A DNA stretch of 5,594 nt, from positions 1-5,594 of the forward strand of contig WSZX01000443.1 in the NCBI GenBank assembly GCA_013139935.1, in the 5' to 3' direction. The position numbers and the translations under genes are program-made. The stretch's first letter is position 1, and each line of letters opens with the position of its first letter. The notes beneath the pieces were generated by a model. It was not told the DNA's origin. It made no database searches and saw nothing but the letters and a program-made list of their open reading frames with translations. Positions 4,681 through 5,594 of the stretch are shown here, piece by piece. The DNA is from Ardenticatenales bacterium (GTDB lineage Bacteria > Chloroflexota > Anaerolineae > Promineifilales > UBA4811).

Positions 4681-5594
4681 TCACCAGCAGGTGTTATAGT
4701 CTTGTCCGACGATTAGCCTCAATGACTCTGCCCGCCCGGCATCCTGCTCGTGTATCACATTGTCCTCTCGTACACGAAAGAGCGACTGCAACCAGGCAAG
4801 GTCGCTTCCCTTGGCCGAATCAGCATAGTAGACTATCTCTGTCTGAGAATAATCTCTCCTGTCGGCGTTGCCGATGACCGGGACATAGCCGTAGCGGTAG
4901 AGCCGGTCGGCCGCCAGCAGATCCCAGTCGACGTGCTCGGTCCCATTCCAGACCTCTACCAGAAATGCCCCTTGCTCCGCCCGGTTGACTGATGCGGGGC
5001 TCAGGACGTCGGCGATAATCGGCTCGATCTGCGGCCAGATGGGTAGGTAGACGCCGCCCCCGTACGGGGTTGTGTAGGGTTCCACCTGGCTCCAGCCGAT
5101 GTTGCGCCGGTTGATGTTGGCCGGGTCGAGTTGAGCCGCCGTCACCGCCAGCGAGAGGATGTTGCCCAATCCCAGATTGGTTTCGAATAGGTCGGCCATC
5201 TGTTCATAGAGCGACGGGACCGCTTCCAGTAGATTCATCTGCTTCGCCGCCTGCCACATCGCCTCCAGCACCTGCTGCTGGCGCCGCTCGCGCGAGAAAA
5301 CGCTGGTCGTCTTGCGAGACCGCGAGTACCAGAGGGCGAGCTCGCCATCCATGTGGTGGATGCCTGGTTCGAGCGCGATTGGATAGTACTCGCCCTGCTC
5401 GTTGGGGTAGGGCCAGTAATCCTCCAGCCGGCAGTGAACCGGCACGTCGATGCCGCCCACGGCATCCACCAGCCCGATCAGGCCGTCAAAGTCCAATTTG
5501 ACGTAATAGTCAGCGCTGATGCCCAGATTGTACAGCATCGTCTGGTTGAGCAGCCCCAGGCCGCCGCCTTCATAGTCGTTCATCTCGCCATACA
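4681..5594 (-). CDS. LytR-CpsA-Psr (LCP) family protein with LytR_C domain (N-terminus outside window)
   Basis: LCP proteins are membrane-anchored extracytoplasmic enzymes that transfer lipid-linked glycopolymers to the cell wall or related acceptors. The fragment holds the later part of the LCP domain: GISADYYVKLDFDGLIGLVD followed by AVGGIDVPV, then MDGELALWYSRSRKTTSVFS and RERRQQQVLEAM, with the conserved arginines that bind the pyrophosphate lipid head group in studied homologues. The last ~100 residues, from about AFLVEVWNGTEHVDWDLLAADRL through IVYYAD to LIVGQDYNTCW, fit a LytR_C domain. The frame stays open to the window edge (YGE precedes the methionine at 5581-5583), and that methionine sits inside the LCP domain, so the real start, cytoplasmic tail and membrane helix lie beyond 5594. 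It converges on the + strand genes and is separately transcribed. The glycopolymer cannot be predicted; older transcription-attenuator annotations of this family are outdated. Confidence 0.93.
   Translation of the reverse strand, partial: YGEMNDYEGGGLGLLNQTMLYNLGISADYYVKLDFDGLIGLVDAVGGIDVPVHCRLEDYWPYPNEQGEYYPIALEPGIHHMDGELALWYSRSRKTTSVFSRERRQQQVLEAMWQAAKQMNLLEAVPSLYEQMADLFETNLGLGNILSLAVTAAQLDPANINRRNIGWSQVEPYTTPYGGGVYLPIWPQIEPIIADVLSPASVNRAEQGAFLVEVWNGTEHVDWDLLAADRLYRYGYVPVIGNADRRDYSQTEIVYYADSAKGSDLAWLQSLFRVREDNVIHEQDAGRAESLRLIVGQDYNTCW

Noticed and set aside
5058..5069. Perfect 12-bp palindrome CCCCGTACGGGG inside the LCP gene
   Set aside because: It sits within coding sequence (around the TPYGGG residues), has no loop or copies elsewhere in the window, and is plausible by chance in G+C-rich DNA.

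Overview
The window (about 60% G+C by eye, bacterial) is densely packed and mostly coding. The organism looks like a bacterium of the Chloroflexota type. That is an inference from overall protein style (LipA, a divergent PfkB kinase, chromosomal-type ParA/ParB, an LCP protein with a LytR_C tail) and from the pfkB-parA-parB layout; no single marker here proves it.

Left block, + strand (1-3955): five genes in one direction, probably one transcription unit. They are the C-terminal part of a HAD-family phosphatase/phosphoglucomutase-like protein (its N-terminus lies outside the window), lipoyl synthase lipA (4-nt overlap with the HAD gene), a PfkB-family sugar/nucleoside kinase (58-nt gap), parA/soj (20-nt gap) and parB/spo0J (83-nt gap). 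ParA and ParB form a chromosome segregation pair. LipA makes the lipoyl cofactor of the 2-oxoacid dehydrogenases and the glycine cleavage system. The HAD protein and the kinase have unknown substrates, and nothing here ties them mechanistically to segregation. No canonical parS site was found in the window.

Middle (3956-4680): 725 bases with no intact gene. An interrupted inverted repeat spans the parB stop codon, and a short palindrome lies further on. Next comes a good ribosome-binding site and start codon opening a roughly 99-codon reading frame that is broken by an in-frame TAG and an apparent one-base frame change. I read this as a small decayed gene of unknown function. Some small repeats follow.

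Right block, - strand (4681-5594): the C-terminal ~300 residues of a LytR-CpsA-Psr (LCP) cell-wall glycopolymer ligase-type protein with a LytR_C domain. It enters from the right edge and converges on the broken gene.

I saw no tRNA, rRNA, CRISPR, transposase or integrase. I did not find a convincing new system. The items most worth a second look are the broken small gene, a cUUCGg-capped hairpin with an 8-bp perfect stem inside parA, and the inverted repeat across the parB stop.
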